In this document: positions 33,601-44,281 of the stretch, in pieces | How positions within the stretch are numbered: position 1 is the first letter of the stretch | Layout: every line of letters starts with the position of its first letter | DNA from: Thuidium tamariscinum | Lineage: Eukaryota; Streptophyta; Bryopsida; Hypnales; Thuidiaceae | DNA: 64,000 nt | Assembly (NCBI GenBank): GCA_947034885.2 | Contig: OZ019759.1 | Location: 10,852,501 to 10,916,500, forward strand | Direction: 5' to 3' | Program-made: the position numbers and the translations under genes | The notes under the pieces: model-generated | What the model was told of the DNA's origin: nothing | Seen by the model: the letters and a program-made list of their open reading frames with translations, nothing else | The model's database searches: none

Positions 33601-33816
33601 CGAATGGAAGACACCTTGGGATTCTGCACGGAGTACATGAAGCAATATAGAGGAACAACCCACAGAGTGTGGGATGCCATGGAAGATGCCATTATGAATG
33701 ATGAGGTTCTGCCGCCACATGAATCAAGGAAGCGCAAAATGTCACAAGAGATGCGGACATATGCCCATGCATTTGTTCTAGACAACGCTGCGTGTTTGCA
33801 AACTTGGCGAGAGTAA
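30619..33816 (+). pseudogene. TNP2-type CACTA transposase with DUF4218-like region, decayed
   Basis: Exons: 30619 to about 32355, about 32605-32964 and 33259-33814. The first part starts MAEQRAHVPISTNGRTLRHI and has the Cys motif FRCPCRNCHDGRRKT, a transposase-associated zinc-binding head. The catalytic core shows FALTLDGVNPF, LVMWTISDFPAYGLISGF with CKGCPPCGP, and VMHYEKNLCENI, which I read as the D, D and E positions of TNP2. YMKTHDYHVLMQQ and HLPIHLVQQLFM...YPIERYMKTLK are typical of the adjoining DUF4218 region. Breaks: TGA at 30799-30801, a frameshift near 31780 at the end of WPVLIL, and TGA near 33505 just before RWMYPIERYMK. It would have been the enzyme that cuts and rejoins CACTA ends. 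Confidence 0.8.
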
Positions 33817-34144
33817 GTGTTTTTCCTTCAATTCGCAATGGAAGCTATAATTATTGTTGAACACTGACCACTGACATTTCTGGCTCGAAGGTATACACAT
33901 TCCCATCAGCTTCTAAAGTCACTTTCCCAGATTGGGAAAGAGTCATCGTACAGTACTGTGAAAGCAATGCACAGTAGTGTAGGAACAACAGGAACGGAAG
34001 TGCATCTCTTTCACAGAATTGTGTAAGTACATATGCAATAATCGGATGTAGTTTCGTACTTGATAATGAGGAGCGTCTGTTGTTGCTCGCAAGCAATATA
34101 CAACATCCAAAACAAGAAGATGGGAAGAGCGAGAAGCGTATCGG

Positions 34145-34900
34145 TTGGAATATAGACGCCGCCATGCAGCTAGGGTTGTACGGTTTCCTCTTGACCTAGC
34201 CGACCTACCATCATTTGTAGATTGGTTTCGTGAACAAGTATGTAATGCACAAAATAATGGAGAAGATGTCGACGCTGATGTTCTACAGTATAGCGTACCA
34301 CCGGAAAGGTCAGCTACCTCACATCGGCAAATGTATTGTTTTGGAGTGCATTTCCATGTACGTAGTTCTGAAGCATCCCTTGTAATAAAGGATTCTTGTG
34401 TCATAGCTTCGTTTGCTCGGGAACTACGATGGGGTATGCAGAATGGAAGACCTGTTGAGACAACAGATGATTACGTGGGGTACATTGAAGAAATCCTAGA
34501 GTTAGACTACCGCAACAATTGCACCACCGTATTGGTATGCGATTGGGTACGAACGTCACATGATGCACGTTCACCAAATATTGTACGAGACAAATATGGT
34601 TTCACAGTGGCGAACTTCAACCACATGGATGGCAAAGTACATGCAAATTCATTTGCATTTCCTTTGCATTGTCAACAAGTATTTTTCTCAGATGATCCAC
34701 ACAAACGTGGATGGAAGGTTGTGTGTAGAACAGATGTCCGAGGTAGACGCAATGAACCGATCTTCGCAACAAATAGTCAGAACTTACTAGATGTAGGGAA
34801 TGATGTGGACTTCGTTGGTTTGCAGCCACCGATGTTACAAACAGACCCACTTAGGCTACCTCAAACAACCGGCGGTACGTATATTAGGACAGTGGAATAG
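34145..34900 (+). CDS. DUF4216-like C-terminal part of TNP2
   Basis: This is an unbroken frame of 251 codons beginning MEYRRRHAARVVRFPLDLAD. It has YVGYIEEILELDYRNNCTTV, VCDWV, DKYGFTVANFNH, FAFPLHCQQVFFSDD and WKVVCRTDVRGRR, the usual sequence of motifs of the DUF4216 domain that follows DUF4218 in TNP2 genes. The second CACTA element has the same domain at 47659-46886 (YGFTVADFSR, FAFPTQCQQVFFLDD, WKVVCGTKVRGRR). It is probably the last exon of the TNP2 gene rather than a separate gene; an intron of about 330 nt would lie between. The frame ends with TAG at 34898-34900. Confidence 0.75.
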   Translation: MEYRRRHAARVVRFPLDLADLPSFVDWFREQVCNAQNNGEDVDADVLQYSVPPERSATSHRQMYCFGVHFHVRSSEASLVIKDSCVIASFARELRWGMQNGRPVETTDDYVGYIEEILELDYRNNCTTVLVCDWVRTSHDARSPNIVRDKYGFTVANFNHMDGKVHANSFAFPLHCQQVFFSDDPHKRGWKVVCRTDVRGRRNEPIFATNSQNLLDVGNDVDFVGLQPPMLQTDPLRLPQTTGGTYIRTVE

Positions 34901-35658
34901 AGAACTTTTGCACAGGATCCAGCAATGTCCAATTAGAGAGGTCTAGAGCAACATGTACAGCTCAGCTGATGAAAACGTTCGTAATTTGAAAGTGACACCT
35001 TCTAAAACTACAGTGTTACAATACATTTGAATGCAACAACTTTGTCAAACAGTTGGGACAACATTATGTACTGTAGTACATCACATTGTGAATAGCGAGG
35101 TGCATGCTGTCAACAACGTCTAAGAAGGTAGTGTCTAAGTAGGAAGACAATCTTTTTCGCATTAGCGACATGGATTTCAGTAATTCAAATTTTTGGAAAA
35201 GAAGGTTTGTCCAAAGTACTCTAGAACAAGGAGAGAACAAATGATTGCATATTTCTTTTTCCTGGAAGTTTTATTTTATTTCCCAACGTAAAAGTATATT
35301 TTAAACAATTTGTGCAACACCATATGCATCTATGAGGTATATTTTATTTTTAAAGTTTTTATATGAAACCGAAGTGTACATGTATTTGTTTCAGTGATAA
35401 ATGTACAAGACTCCTTCGTAGTACGTAGAAACACTTGGTAGGATGCATGATTCTTGTTTGTAGCCTAACGTGGTTTTTAAACATGCGTATGGTTTGCGAA
35501 GTACCTAAAATAACAGGAGTGTCATCAGCACCAATGTATTTGTTTGAGAAGACTGTGTGTACATTCCTCTAAGCATTTTCGCAAATTTCTTGGTTGGATG
35601 GCTTTTTCCAATTAATGTCTTTATGTTTCAAATAACGAACTCTGTTCTCAACAAACAC
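34901..35658. other. Right subterminal region of the CACTA element
   Basis: No gene. It has G/T-rich sequence with recurring GTAGTAC-type words, as expected for the 3' untranslated and subterminal part. Confidence 0.45.
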
Positions 35659-35685
35659 CACCGAAAACGGTCCTTTCTTATAGTG
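35659..35685 (-). repeat. Right terminal inverted repeat of the 18.5-kb CACTA element
   Basis: The inverse reads CACTATAAGAAAGGACCG. The target-site copy GAA is at 35686-35688. Confidence 0.95.
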
Positions 35686-35730
35686 GAAAGTGTCTTCTTT
35701 ATTGTCCAGAAGAACTCTCCTTGCAAGTGC
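35686..35730 (-). pseudogene. Short exon piece of the gene interrupted by the CACTA element
   Basis: Fifteen codons (ALARRVLLDNKEDTF) follow a possible acceptor AAGTAG|GCA and run into the GAA/TTC target-site copy. They join in frame with WLRDQRRVRSD at 17201 once the element is removed. Arg-rich starts followed by acidic residues and FW are typical of this transposon-linked family. Confidence 0.45.
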
Positions 35731-35839
35731 CTACTTAATGTTTCTCCGATCCACTTCAAGAAGCCCTGCCACACCCCTTTGTGGCAACCTAGAATTCACC
35801 TAAGTAGGTTCTTAAGCAAAATACGGGAAAAAGGGATTT

Positions 35840-36329
35840 ATTCAATCCCCATTTTTTTGTTGTTTCCTTAGTTTGACGCACAATTAAGACCAAGACCGGA
35901 AACCGGAAAACTGCAGACCGGAAGAAGAAAACTACATTAAGGAACAGCGTAAGAAAACCCGGATCCAGCCCACCTAGCGACCGAGACCGGATAGGCAATG
36001 AGTGGCTACCGAGCCTAGAGATTGTCGGGAACTCTCCCACGTGACCAGACTAGTTTAAACCTAACGATCAGTAATTAATGCTGGGGGAAAAGTATAAGAC
36101 CAGGAGAGTAGGGCCAGGTCTTGCCACTTTCTTGCACGCAATTCGAGAAAGGGTCTTCCGGCCAGAGAGAGAGTATTCGGTCTACAGACAGAGAGAGGGG
36201 ATAGATAATCTGTCAATCCGGTCTGGCTTATAGTTGAGCAATTAGCACGAAGCGAGTTAAGAGGTTCTTGAGCGCTGAGAGTTTAGTCAAGTTGGACCGC
36301 ACCTAGATAGTGTAAGCGTAAAGTGAGCG
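35840..36329 (+). other. 5' region of gag-like copy 2
   Basis: No gene. CCGG- and GAGA-rich sequence with a TATA-like GTATAAG at 36092-36098, about 240 nt before the ATG at 36330. Confidence 0.35.
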
Positions 36330-38422
36330 ATGGCAAGTGAGGTACAGGAGGGAATGATTCTAGCCTTCCGGAATGTCATTCCGGTCGTGCCAACTAACGT
36401 ACAAGAGAAGCTGGAGTTGGAAGAAGACCTCAAGCAGATGGGCTGCGAGGGGTTTATGACGCGTCCCTGGAACTTAAAAGACGAGGAGATGGTGGAGGAA
36501 TTGCTGGGCGGCCAGACCAACGAATGGAAGGGGACGGTCCGGGCGCTGCCAAGGGAGTGGAGTGCGGCTATGTGGCGCAAGGTGTACGCCTTCGAGCAAG
36601 GCGGAGATGCGACGGGCACCCGGACAGACAAGTTTCACCAGGGTAAGTTCCGCAGGCCCACCAACCTGAAGGATGGTTTCACGGTAGCCGAGTGTGTGTC
36701 TGCTAGACACAAGAGGCTGCTGCGGTTCATGATGGCGATCTTGAACCCGGATAGACCTAGTAGAATTACGGTCACCGTAGCCAACACCATCTTTGGTGCG
36801 CTGTCGGGAGACAGGAGGATAGATTGGGGTTTAGTCATGCGGTAGCAGATGGTTAAAATGGTGAATGGAATTGGGAAATCAAAACCCTCTTCCATTTCAC
36901 CATTCCTGTTTCACTTGTACCACTCATTAGACTTCCTAAGGGAGAGAGAGAGAGGCTTACGAGGTGAGAGCCGCAATGATAGAATATGAGATAGAGGATC
37001 CGGAGGCCGACAAGGACCCGGATGATGAGGTCTCGGAGGAAGAGGGTCAGGATGAGCAGCAAGAAGAACTGCAGGAGAGAAAGGAAGAACCAGAGGTAGG
37101 AGAAGGTAGTGTGCCGCTAGAAGCCTCTGTATTGGCAAGAGAGACCCAAGGAGTGGATCCGGTCTGGGGACAGGACCCCTTGATGAGGATAATCCGGGAC
37201 CTGGATGACTTTAGGAAGCACCACCTGGAGGAGAGGGGGTTACTACAGGACATCAGCCGAGCCCTAGGCTCTATCCCACCCTCTAAAATCATGGAGGTAT
37301 TGGGAGAGTTAATTCGGGAAGCCCATGAGAGCCGGGACATGGAGGAAGTGCTCTGGCTGACGAACCAGGTCTCAACCCTGAAGAGGGAGCTCCATCACAC
37401 TCAGGAGGAGTTGGATGAAGAGAGACGCCTCACCACGAAGGCCCGGAACACTCTCGGAGAAATCCGAGAGTTCATCACATCCGGGCGAAGTCGTCAACAA
37501 GACCATGCTGTTCGACAAGAAGGTGTTGGAGGCAGGCAAGATGGTAGGTCCACAGATGCTCATTGCTCTGGTGGCCTACAACAAGAAGATGGAGGCAGTT
37601 CTGGAGAAGTGGCGAGCGGTCGCCACGGAGGTCCAGACTAGCTCTATTCCGGTCCCAAGACCGGAGGGGCAGAAGATGGAGGTGGAACACCCGAAGGAAC
37701 AACCACCACCAACTACTGTTGAGATGGAGGCCGGTGCGTCCGAGCCAGCGAAAGAAGAAGAAATCAGGTCTGAAGCCGTGGTGGAGGTACCTATCACACA
37801 GACCCAGATTGAAGAGCCCAGGGTTTCTAAACCCGAGAAGACCAAGGAGCCGGAACCCGAGCCAAGCGTGTTGCGGGAGGTTATCCGGGGAACAACACCA
37901 CCGAGGGAGAAGACCAAGTTCATCAACTTGCTGGACGATTCTCCCGGTAAGTCATCACCCACGGTCATCACGCAACCAAAGACCGGAGGGGAAGCAAAGG
38001 CAACGGTGCCAGTCCGCACCATACTGAAGACTGGATCTGGATCTGGCTCACCAAGCAAGGGACAGGTCCGGATTGTCGAGAGAGTGGGGGAGCAGACCCC
38101 GCAGAGCAAGGCAGTGCACCATCCGCCCATCACCGGGTTCAAAAAGAAGACCACGGAGACACCCACAGCGAAGCGGAAGGCCCGGGTTGAAGAGGAGGAG
38201 GATTCAGAAGAGGAAGATGAGGACTCGGAGGAGGAGACTGACTCCGGTGATGAGTCGGACCAGTACTCAGACGTAGACCAAGCACTGGCGGAGACCAAGC
38301 AGACCAGGGCCAAGGCGCGAGGTAAAACCAAGCCGAAACCCAGACCAGTCAAGATGTACCGGTCTCCGAAGAAGCAGCCAGCCCGGAAGGGTGCATCGCC
38401 TGTAAAGCGGGCGAGGAAGTAG
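36330..38422 (+). pseudogene. Gag-like family copy 2, with coiled coil and basic tail
   Basis: The first frame (36330-36845) begins MASEVQEGMILAFRNVIPVV and has MGCEGF, RPWNLKDEEMVEELLGG, WRKVYAFEQ, TDKFHQGKF, KDGFTVAEC, RRLLRFMM-like sequence and RITVTVANTIFGALSG. It ends at TAG 36843-36845, but the frame goes on through PSSISPFLFHLYHSLDFLRE to a GA-repeat, where a frameshift leads to a second frame (about 36955-37480: acidic, then coiled coil WLTNQVSTLKRELHHTQEEL). Another shift near 37480 leads to the third frame, which ends at 38420-38422. That last part is Pro/Glu-rich, then acidic (EEEDSEEEDEDSEEE), then basic (KARGKTKPKPRPVKM). A GAG-like nucleic-acid-binding protein of a retroelement is one possibility. 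No protease, reverse transcriptase or integrase was found. Confidence 0.5.
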
Positions 38423-39682
38423 GGAAGCATTAACGCCAGGTAGATAGGAAGGCAGCTAAAGCAGGATGTATTTAGGTTAGGTCTTTCTAAACCTAGACCG
38501 GATCTGGATTTGTAGGATCTGAGATCCTATTTTGTTGGTATTTTTGGAGTTTTGTGGAAGTCAACCCGCCCAAGTTGTGGAGGAATGTTACGTGGCATTC
38601 TTGGCGGCTGGTGTTGATTCCATTTGCGCTTTTAGGTTTCCTTGTAGTTTAGTATTTAAACCCGGTTTGTAATTGAATCCGGGCGCGCATTATGTTATCT
38701 TACTTTCACAAGTTTTTGTATTGCAAATACAAGTCAGAGCCTTTCTTATTCACTCTGGAGTGGACTGTGTGCATGGGATCTTGTCTAAGTCTTATGGTGA
38801 TGGTTAGGATTGCAGCCTTGTGTGGATAAGTGTGTGCCCGGATGTTCAATTTATCCGGTCTCTGGACTTAAAGTGAATTCGGTTTTGATAGGGAATTTGT
38901 GCAGGATCTCACAGTGTTTTCTGGAACAGGTCTAGGGAGTACTCGATAGGGATAGACACTTGTAGAGTCTGGGTTTGAGATCGGGAAGTACCCGGCCAAA
39001 TGCCAACTGAATGGTGATCCGGTCTCTGAAGAAGAAAGAAGGACTAAGTGAAGAAATTCAGCTCTCTTGCATGAGCTACCGCCCTTGTTCTACCAGGACT
39101 TAGACTAACTGGATAATCTGTCGTTGTAGTCTTTGTTAGGATTAGGCAGGAGTGCTTGCGTGACCTGCTGGGCCGGATTAGTCCCGGTCTAGTTGTGAGG
39201 TATTCCGGTCTGGTTGTAGTAGTAGTCTCTTTTTCTTTGCAAGTGGAACTTCTGACACTTTAAAACTTGAAGGGTAGGAGTAAGCTTCCTTCCTAAACGC
39301 CCAAACAAGCAGACCCCTCTTGTTATCGAGGTAAAACTTACATTTGGTTACTAATCTAGGGACTGGACCAACTCCTAGTACCCGATCTTTAGTCCCATAT
39401 CTAGTAAGGGTAAGTATAAAGGTGATAAATATACTAGTATAAACAAATATATAATTCTTGAAAGATAAAGGATTGGGCTAGTAATCAGGTCTAAGGAAAT
39501 CTTAGGAACCTTTGAGACCTGGACCGGATCGGTCTTTTGCTTGGGTTTTGTTGTGGTAACTACTAACGTATTCCGGTCTTTCGTCAACTTTCGACCAAAT
39601 CCTTTGGGAACGATACACGAGTCACTTTAAGGCTACTTTAGTCCATTCTAACGCCTTAGAGGAGGAATTGTGCTTTCCTGTG
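38423..39682. other. 3' flank of gag-like copy 2
   Basis: No gene. CCGG-rich sequence with repeated CCGGTCT and GGTCTGG words. I looked for long terminal repeats against 35800-36330 and did not see them. Confidence 0.4.
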
Positions 39683-40863
39683 CTACGACACCCTTCCACT
39701 CCCAATTCTGGGTGCAACTACAAATGCAGTAACAATGTTTTTGGCATGCACAGTTTTAGCTTTAAGAAGCTCCACTAGATGACTCTGCATCCCATCTCTT
39801 AAGTTACCAAGAACCTCATGACACAATTTCATTGCAGTAGGATCCTTCAAGAATGGTGGTACCATTTGTTTCAATAGTGGTTGGCCTAACATCTTCATGA
39901 TTGTGAGGTGATGAACCTCTGTGTCATGAACCTTCAATCTCTGAGCTGCATACACGGAAATGTCTCGTGCAACAGCGGTGCTAGTTCTGTGAGCTTGTCT
40001 CTTACTTGTACCTCCAAACTTAGGATTTAAGATCTCGATTCTAAGTGCCTGTAATTCCTCTGCATTTCACAATCCTACTTTCTTAGCACGGCATTTGCGG
40101 GTCCCCTCTCAACCATCTGCTTTGCGCTTCTTAGCATACCAAGCACAATAGTCGAAGCCCTATAAGAGGAACTCTGTACTAGTTTCTAAATCGGCAGAAT
40201 TAACGGCCGACCCTTCCATTCAAAACCCTAACCAGAGATAACTTATGTGTAGTTAAGCAATGTGAAGAAATTTCTAAATTTCTAAACCACCGTAGAAAGC
40301 TTTACATACTCCCTAACAGACCACAAGCCATAGATCTTGTAAACTAAAAGGATCACCCTTACCCAAAACACTTGACGGACTGCAACCTTAAACCTACTTG
40401 ACAAACTTCAATCAATTAATCCAAATGACATTGACTTCCAAGTTCAAGGCTTTCGATTCAACATGAGAACACTACTTGTGGAGGCTCGCTTTGCACCCGG
40501 AGGGTGACACACCGTATTTTACTTCCAACGACACTTGCACACCTTAAATTTAGATGGACCCGGTAGCACAGTCGGTTCCCAGAAAACCTGGTCTACAATC
40601 CTATTGTGCATCTCAAGCACACAAGCTTCTTTTTTAATGGAATTGGAAATACTACTAGAGTTATTGTCTGAATCTTAAAAAAGAAACTACCGTAGACTCT
40701 CAAGCGGTGTCAAAAAAAATTCTTCACTTGAATCGTTCTCTTCATCATCACCACCAATGCGCTTCAAAGTATTCCACACAGCATTGCTTACTCGCTGACA
40801 CGCAGCACTTGGACACTTCAAACCACGTCCACTGTACACAAAGTCAAAGACAATGCTCTTCAT
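39683..40863 (-). pseudogene. 5' part of the transposon-like gene later split by two insertions
   Basis: ATG at 40863-40861 begins MKSIVFDFVYSGRGLKCPSA, with the Cys pair LKCPSAACQRV, an acidic patch and, in the same frame past stops, CVLEMHNRIVDQVFWEPTVL. A second block from ATG 40219 carries EGTRKCRAKKVGL, TSKRQAHRTSTAVARDISVY and AAQRLKVHDTEVHHLTIMKM, ending near 39690. In-frame stops at 40162 (TAG), 40111 (TGA) and 40069 (TGA), plus a TAG and a TAA near 40690, show decay. Direction and order fit the exons at 35730-35686 and 17201-16905, with gag-like copy 2 and the CACTA element sitting in between. The family is not recognised. Confidence 0.4.
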
Positions 40864-42275
40864 ACTCTAGATTCTTAGCGCTCGTTTCTTGGTTGAGAAA
40901 GAGATGTCGGCAAAGAACTAAACCCTATATACCCAAACCCTAGAGCGAAGAACATCTCCCTGAAAATTGCAATGTTGCCAACCTCAAAGCGCCCACATTG
41001 AATCTAACGGATCGTAGCAACGTTCGACAAGCTCAATGTGCCAACATTGAATCTAACAGATCGCTACAACGTTCGGCAAGATCAAAGCGCCAACATTGAA
41101 TCAAACTAATCGCTGTAACGTTCATCAAGCTAGAAGCGGGAACATTTCCTAAACCCTAACTTGAGCGACAACATTAATATTCAAAAGTGTAATCTCATTA
41201 CACTAATTGCGGAACGCGGCAACGACGATTGCTGCAACCCTAAATCCAAGCTCAAAGCGCCAAATTGAATCACAATGAGCGCCACAACGTCACCATGCTG
41301 CAAGAACGGACATTTTCGAAGCCCTAATTTAAGCGGCAAGATTCAAAACAAAACATTTAATTGCCCCAATCGCATTCCACTTAGTTTAGGATTTGGCACT
41401 AAAGACAAGATCGGATCCCTCATCGGAGGTGTTAATGCTCTGACCAACAACAATCTTGAATCACATTTGTCATCCTAAACTTCCCATCCATTTTATGGAA
41501 CATTCATCCAATTATTTTAGCAAGTAAGAACAAAAAGGACTGGTTACACGGAGTATATGGTACTGATTCCATTTGAAAAAATTATAGAACATCACCATTT
41601 TTAAAAAATAAGGTAGATGTAGTATAATTCAATGAAATTGTAAAAAAAAATTAAAAGAATTTGAAATTGTGCCACTTCAAATGATGAATTTTAACCCAAA
41701 AAAGAACTTGTTACGCCCAATTGGCTCCTATTAGTGTGCTTTTACCCTTTACAACAAAATTCGTTGAAGATTAAAGCTTCTGTATTACAAAATTTGGTTT
41801 AGCTAATGGTCATGCAATAAGTAGATGCTTGTATTTGGTTGGGTTTCTGTCCATGAGGCTAGGATTTAGTTGCACCTGCTTAGGGTTTAGGGTTAGGCCG
41901 GTTGTGTGGCTTAAATAAGAGCCAGGGTTGTAAGACAAGACTGCACGTTGTCATTGTGGCAAGGCATATTTTTGATTTTTTTCGTTTAGCAGATTTTGTG
42001 AACGGAAGTCAAAACGTTAGCATCCGTATTTGTTTAGGGAACAGATAAGATCCAAGAAGGATTCCGGATAATGCTATAATGATTGTAGTGGGACAAATCC
42101 GGTCCATAACAATGGAGAATCGGAACGGAAATGTTTCCGGACTACTACAGAACCAGAGCGGGTTCTTTTCGGAATCAGTTCCAGAACGGAACGGATCCTT
42201 TCCGGACTTGGGTATTGACCGGATGAGATCAGGTACAGAAGATTAGGAGCGGAAGACCGAATCAGCTTTTGAAAA
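40864..42275. other. Non-coding stretch with a 49-bp tandem repeat
   Basis: No gene. The tandem repeat lies at 40985-41145; the rest is AT-rich, turning CCGG-rich after about 42050. Confidence 0.45.
40985..41145. repeat. 49-bp tandem repeat, about three units
   Basis: Units contain CCAACATTGAATCTAAC, then GATCG-AACGTTC, and recur at about 40995, 41044 and 41093. A degenerate unit is near 41260. Confidence 0.75.
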
Positions 42276-42284
42276 CTATATAAG
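42276..42284 (+). promoter_or_regulatory. TATA-like box upstream of gag-like copy 3
   Basis: CTATATAAG followed by GCC, about 350 nt upstream of the coding frame. Confidence 0.4.
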
Positions 42285-42629
42285 GCCTGACATTTTCAGT
42301 CGGCCCATTTGCTCTCAGGTGCTACGCTATGTGTTTTTCAACCCTCAACGCTTTGAGTTCCTTTTCCGTCCTGTGAGTTGATTTTCCACGCGGTGGAGTG
42401 TTTGCTGGTGGCGCAACGTTCTGTGGGAGCGGTTGGCGTCTGCGCGGGTCTGTTTGTTCGAGCAGAAGGTGTGTGTTTGTATATGCAGGTGGTTCTTGCT
42501 CTGTGTGTGTGTGGGTTCCGTGAGTGATTGTGAGGAATGGGACGTGCGGCTAGGAGAGAAGTGAGGTAGTTTTCTTTGAAGGGTTTCCAGGTAGCGTTGA
42601 TACCGCAGCTACTCTAGGAGAGGACCGGA

Positions 42630-44281
42630 TTGACTACTCCTCCTCCCACCGGAGTGAAGCTCAGGAAGGTGATTCCGCTCATCCCTTCTACTGAGCCGGA
42701 GAAGTCCAACCTGATGGAGGACTTAACCTTCATGGGTTGCCTAGGGTTTGCGGAGAAACCTTGGAGGTTTAAGGAAGAGTGGATGGTTAAAGAGTTGTTG
42801 GGGAAGGTGTCGAATCAGTTCGACAACACGGAGAGGGGGCTGGCATACAAGTAGACAGAAGCTCATTGGAGGATGGTGTACGGCTTCAAACACCAAAGGC
42901 ATGGACCGACTGGGCGAAAGGTGGACTTCCTCCAAAATAAGTTCCATGGCACCCCTCACCCGAAGGACGGATTTCGGGTGATGGACTGCATCGACGACCA
43001 GTACAAACGTCTATTGAAGTTTATACTTTCGGTTTTGCATCCGGAAAAGCCGACCAGGGTAACAGTTGGCCTGGCGAATACGATCTTTGGCGCTCTGAGC
43101 GGGGAACGGAAAAAGGACTGGGGCTGGGTCATGGTAGATAGGTAGAGCTAATCACCCGGCTGATCGGCAATATTGGGAAGAATAGGGCAACTCCAATCTG
43201 CCCGTACCTCTTCCACCTATACCGCTCCCTGTAGCTCCTCACTGATACGAAGGAGAAGACCTGGAAGGCTCAAAAGACGCTCCTGAAGTACGGGGAGTCG
43301 GAAACAGATGACAAGGAGGTGGAGTCCAAATCCGAATCCGATCCGGATGACAAGGACAAGGAGGAGGAACCGGTAGTTCTGCTCGTAAAACGACAGAAGA
43401 CGACACCTCCGAACACAAGAGGATCGCCTCCGGCTCGCCAAAATCCAATCACGGAAGAAAGACCGGAAGAGGAGAAGCCGGCGTCGGAAGGAACGGATCC
43501 GAATGATCCGTTCGAGAAGCTGACGGACATCCTGTGCAATGTCCGAGCGGATTGGGAGGTCAAGCGCCAAGTCTTGGAATCAATCGCAGCTATGGTGAAT
43601 GGCCAACCAAATAGTACTCTTCCGGGCGCGGTGGCGAATTGCATTGTCAGCCCGACGGAGCTCGCCAAGTAGGAGGCGGAGAACCGGAAACTTCAAGAGG
43701 AAGTGGATGGTCTGAAAGCGGAACTTCTCGTACTCAGGGAGAATGAGACCGCTACAAAAGAGATGGCGGCGGAGACCATCAAGCTGGCGGAGATGGAGAG
43801 GGCCACATTTGAAGAATCCGGATTAGTCGCAATCGGGGCCGGGTTGTTTGACAAGGAAGTTCACAAGGAGAAGAAGCTGTCCGGAATTCGGGTGGTGCAG
43901 ATCCTTTCTGACTTCGCCAATCAGGTGGAAAGAACATTGGTAGAGGCACGGAAAGCGGCAGAACGGTTGGAGGACTCCGCCCAGAGGTTGTCGGAAATTC
44001 CGATCCGATTATCCGATCTGTCACTTCTGGAGTTCTCCGATGGACCGGCTGCAAAGGGAGGGAAGGACAAGACGCCACAGTCAAAGAAATCCGAGCGGAC
44101 GCCTGCCGATCTTGCAGGGAAGACAATCAAATTGTCTGAATCACCTGCAAGCCCGAACGCTAGAACTCTGGTCGCAGTGGACGGAAAACGGAACTGGAAC
44201 CTCAGTGAAGTGTTCCAACAGATAGATACTAGGGTAGAGAGTCCAACTATAAGCTCTAGAGTAGCGGAAGTAGAAGAATAG
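42630..44281 (+). pseudogene. Gag-like family copy 3, with several TAG stops
   Basis: The frame starts around 42630 with TTG in place of ATG (TTPPPTGVKLRKVIPLIPST). TAG at 42852-42854 stands where copies 1 and 2 have Trp. The same frame then has MVYGFKHQ, HPKDGFRVMDC, RLLKFILSVLHPEKPTRVTV and LANTIFGALSG. After TAG at 43143-43145 a shift leads to ICPYLFHLYRSL, TAG 43232, an acidic and basic stretch (PDDKDKEEEPVVLLVKRQKT), TAG 43670 and then a coiled-coil region (EAENRKLQEEVDGLKAELLV) ending in SEVFQQIDTRVESP. The architecture matches copy 2: an N domain, then a charged coiled-coil part. No polymerase or integrase genes accompany it. Confidence 0.5.

Larger units (their letters stand above)
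17205..35685 (+). mobile_element. Complete CACTA (En/Spm-type) DNA transposon, 18.5 kb
   Basis: The left end reads CACTATAAGAAATGACCG and the right end, inverted, CACTATAAGAAAGGACCG. The 27-bp terminal inverted repeats match at 26 positions and run on through TTTTCGGTG. GAA occurs directly before and directly after, which is the 3-bp duplication expected of CACTA elements. Inside are TNP2 on the plus strand near the right end, a divergent accessory gene on the minus strand in the left half, a small unknown plus-strand frame between them, and a nested non-autonomous element. Both protein genes are broken, so the copy cannot move on its own, although the ends are well kept. The left half is A/C-rich and the right half G/T-rich on the plus strand. 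Confidence 0.92.

Noticed and set aside
37576-38430. 284-codon minus-strand frame, Ser-rich
   Set aside because: It is antisense to the acidic GAA/GAG-rich part of gag-like copy 2, where TCC/TCT runs create a long chance frame.
35800-39682. LTR retrotransposon around gag-like copy 2
   Set aside because: I found no direct long terminal repeats, primer-binding site, reverse transcriptase or integrase motifs.
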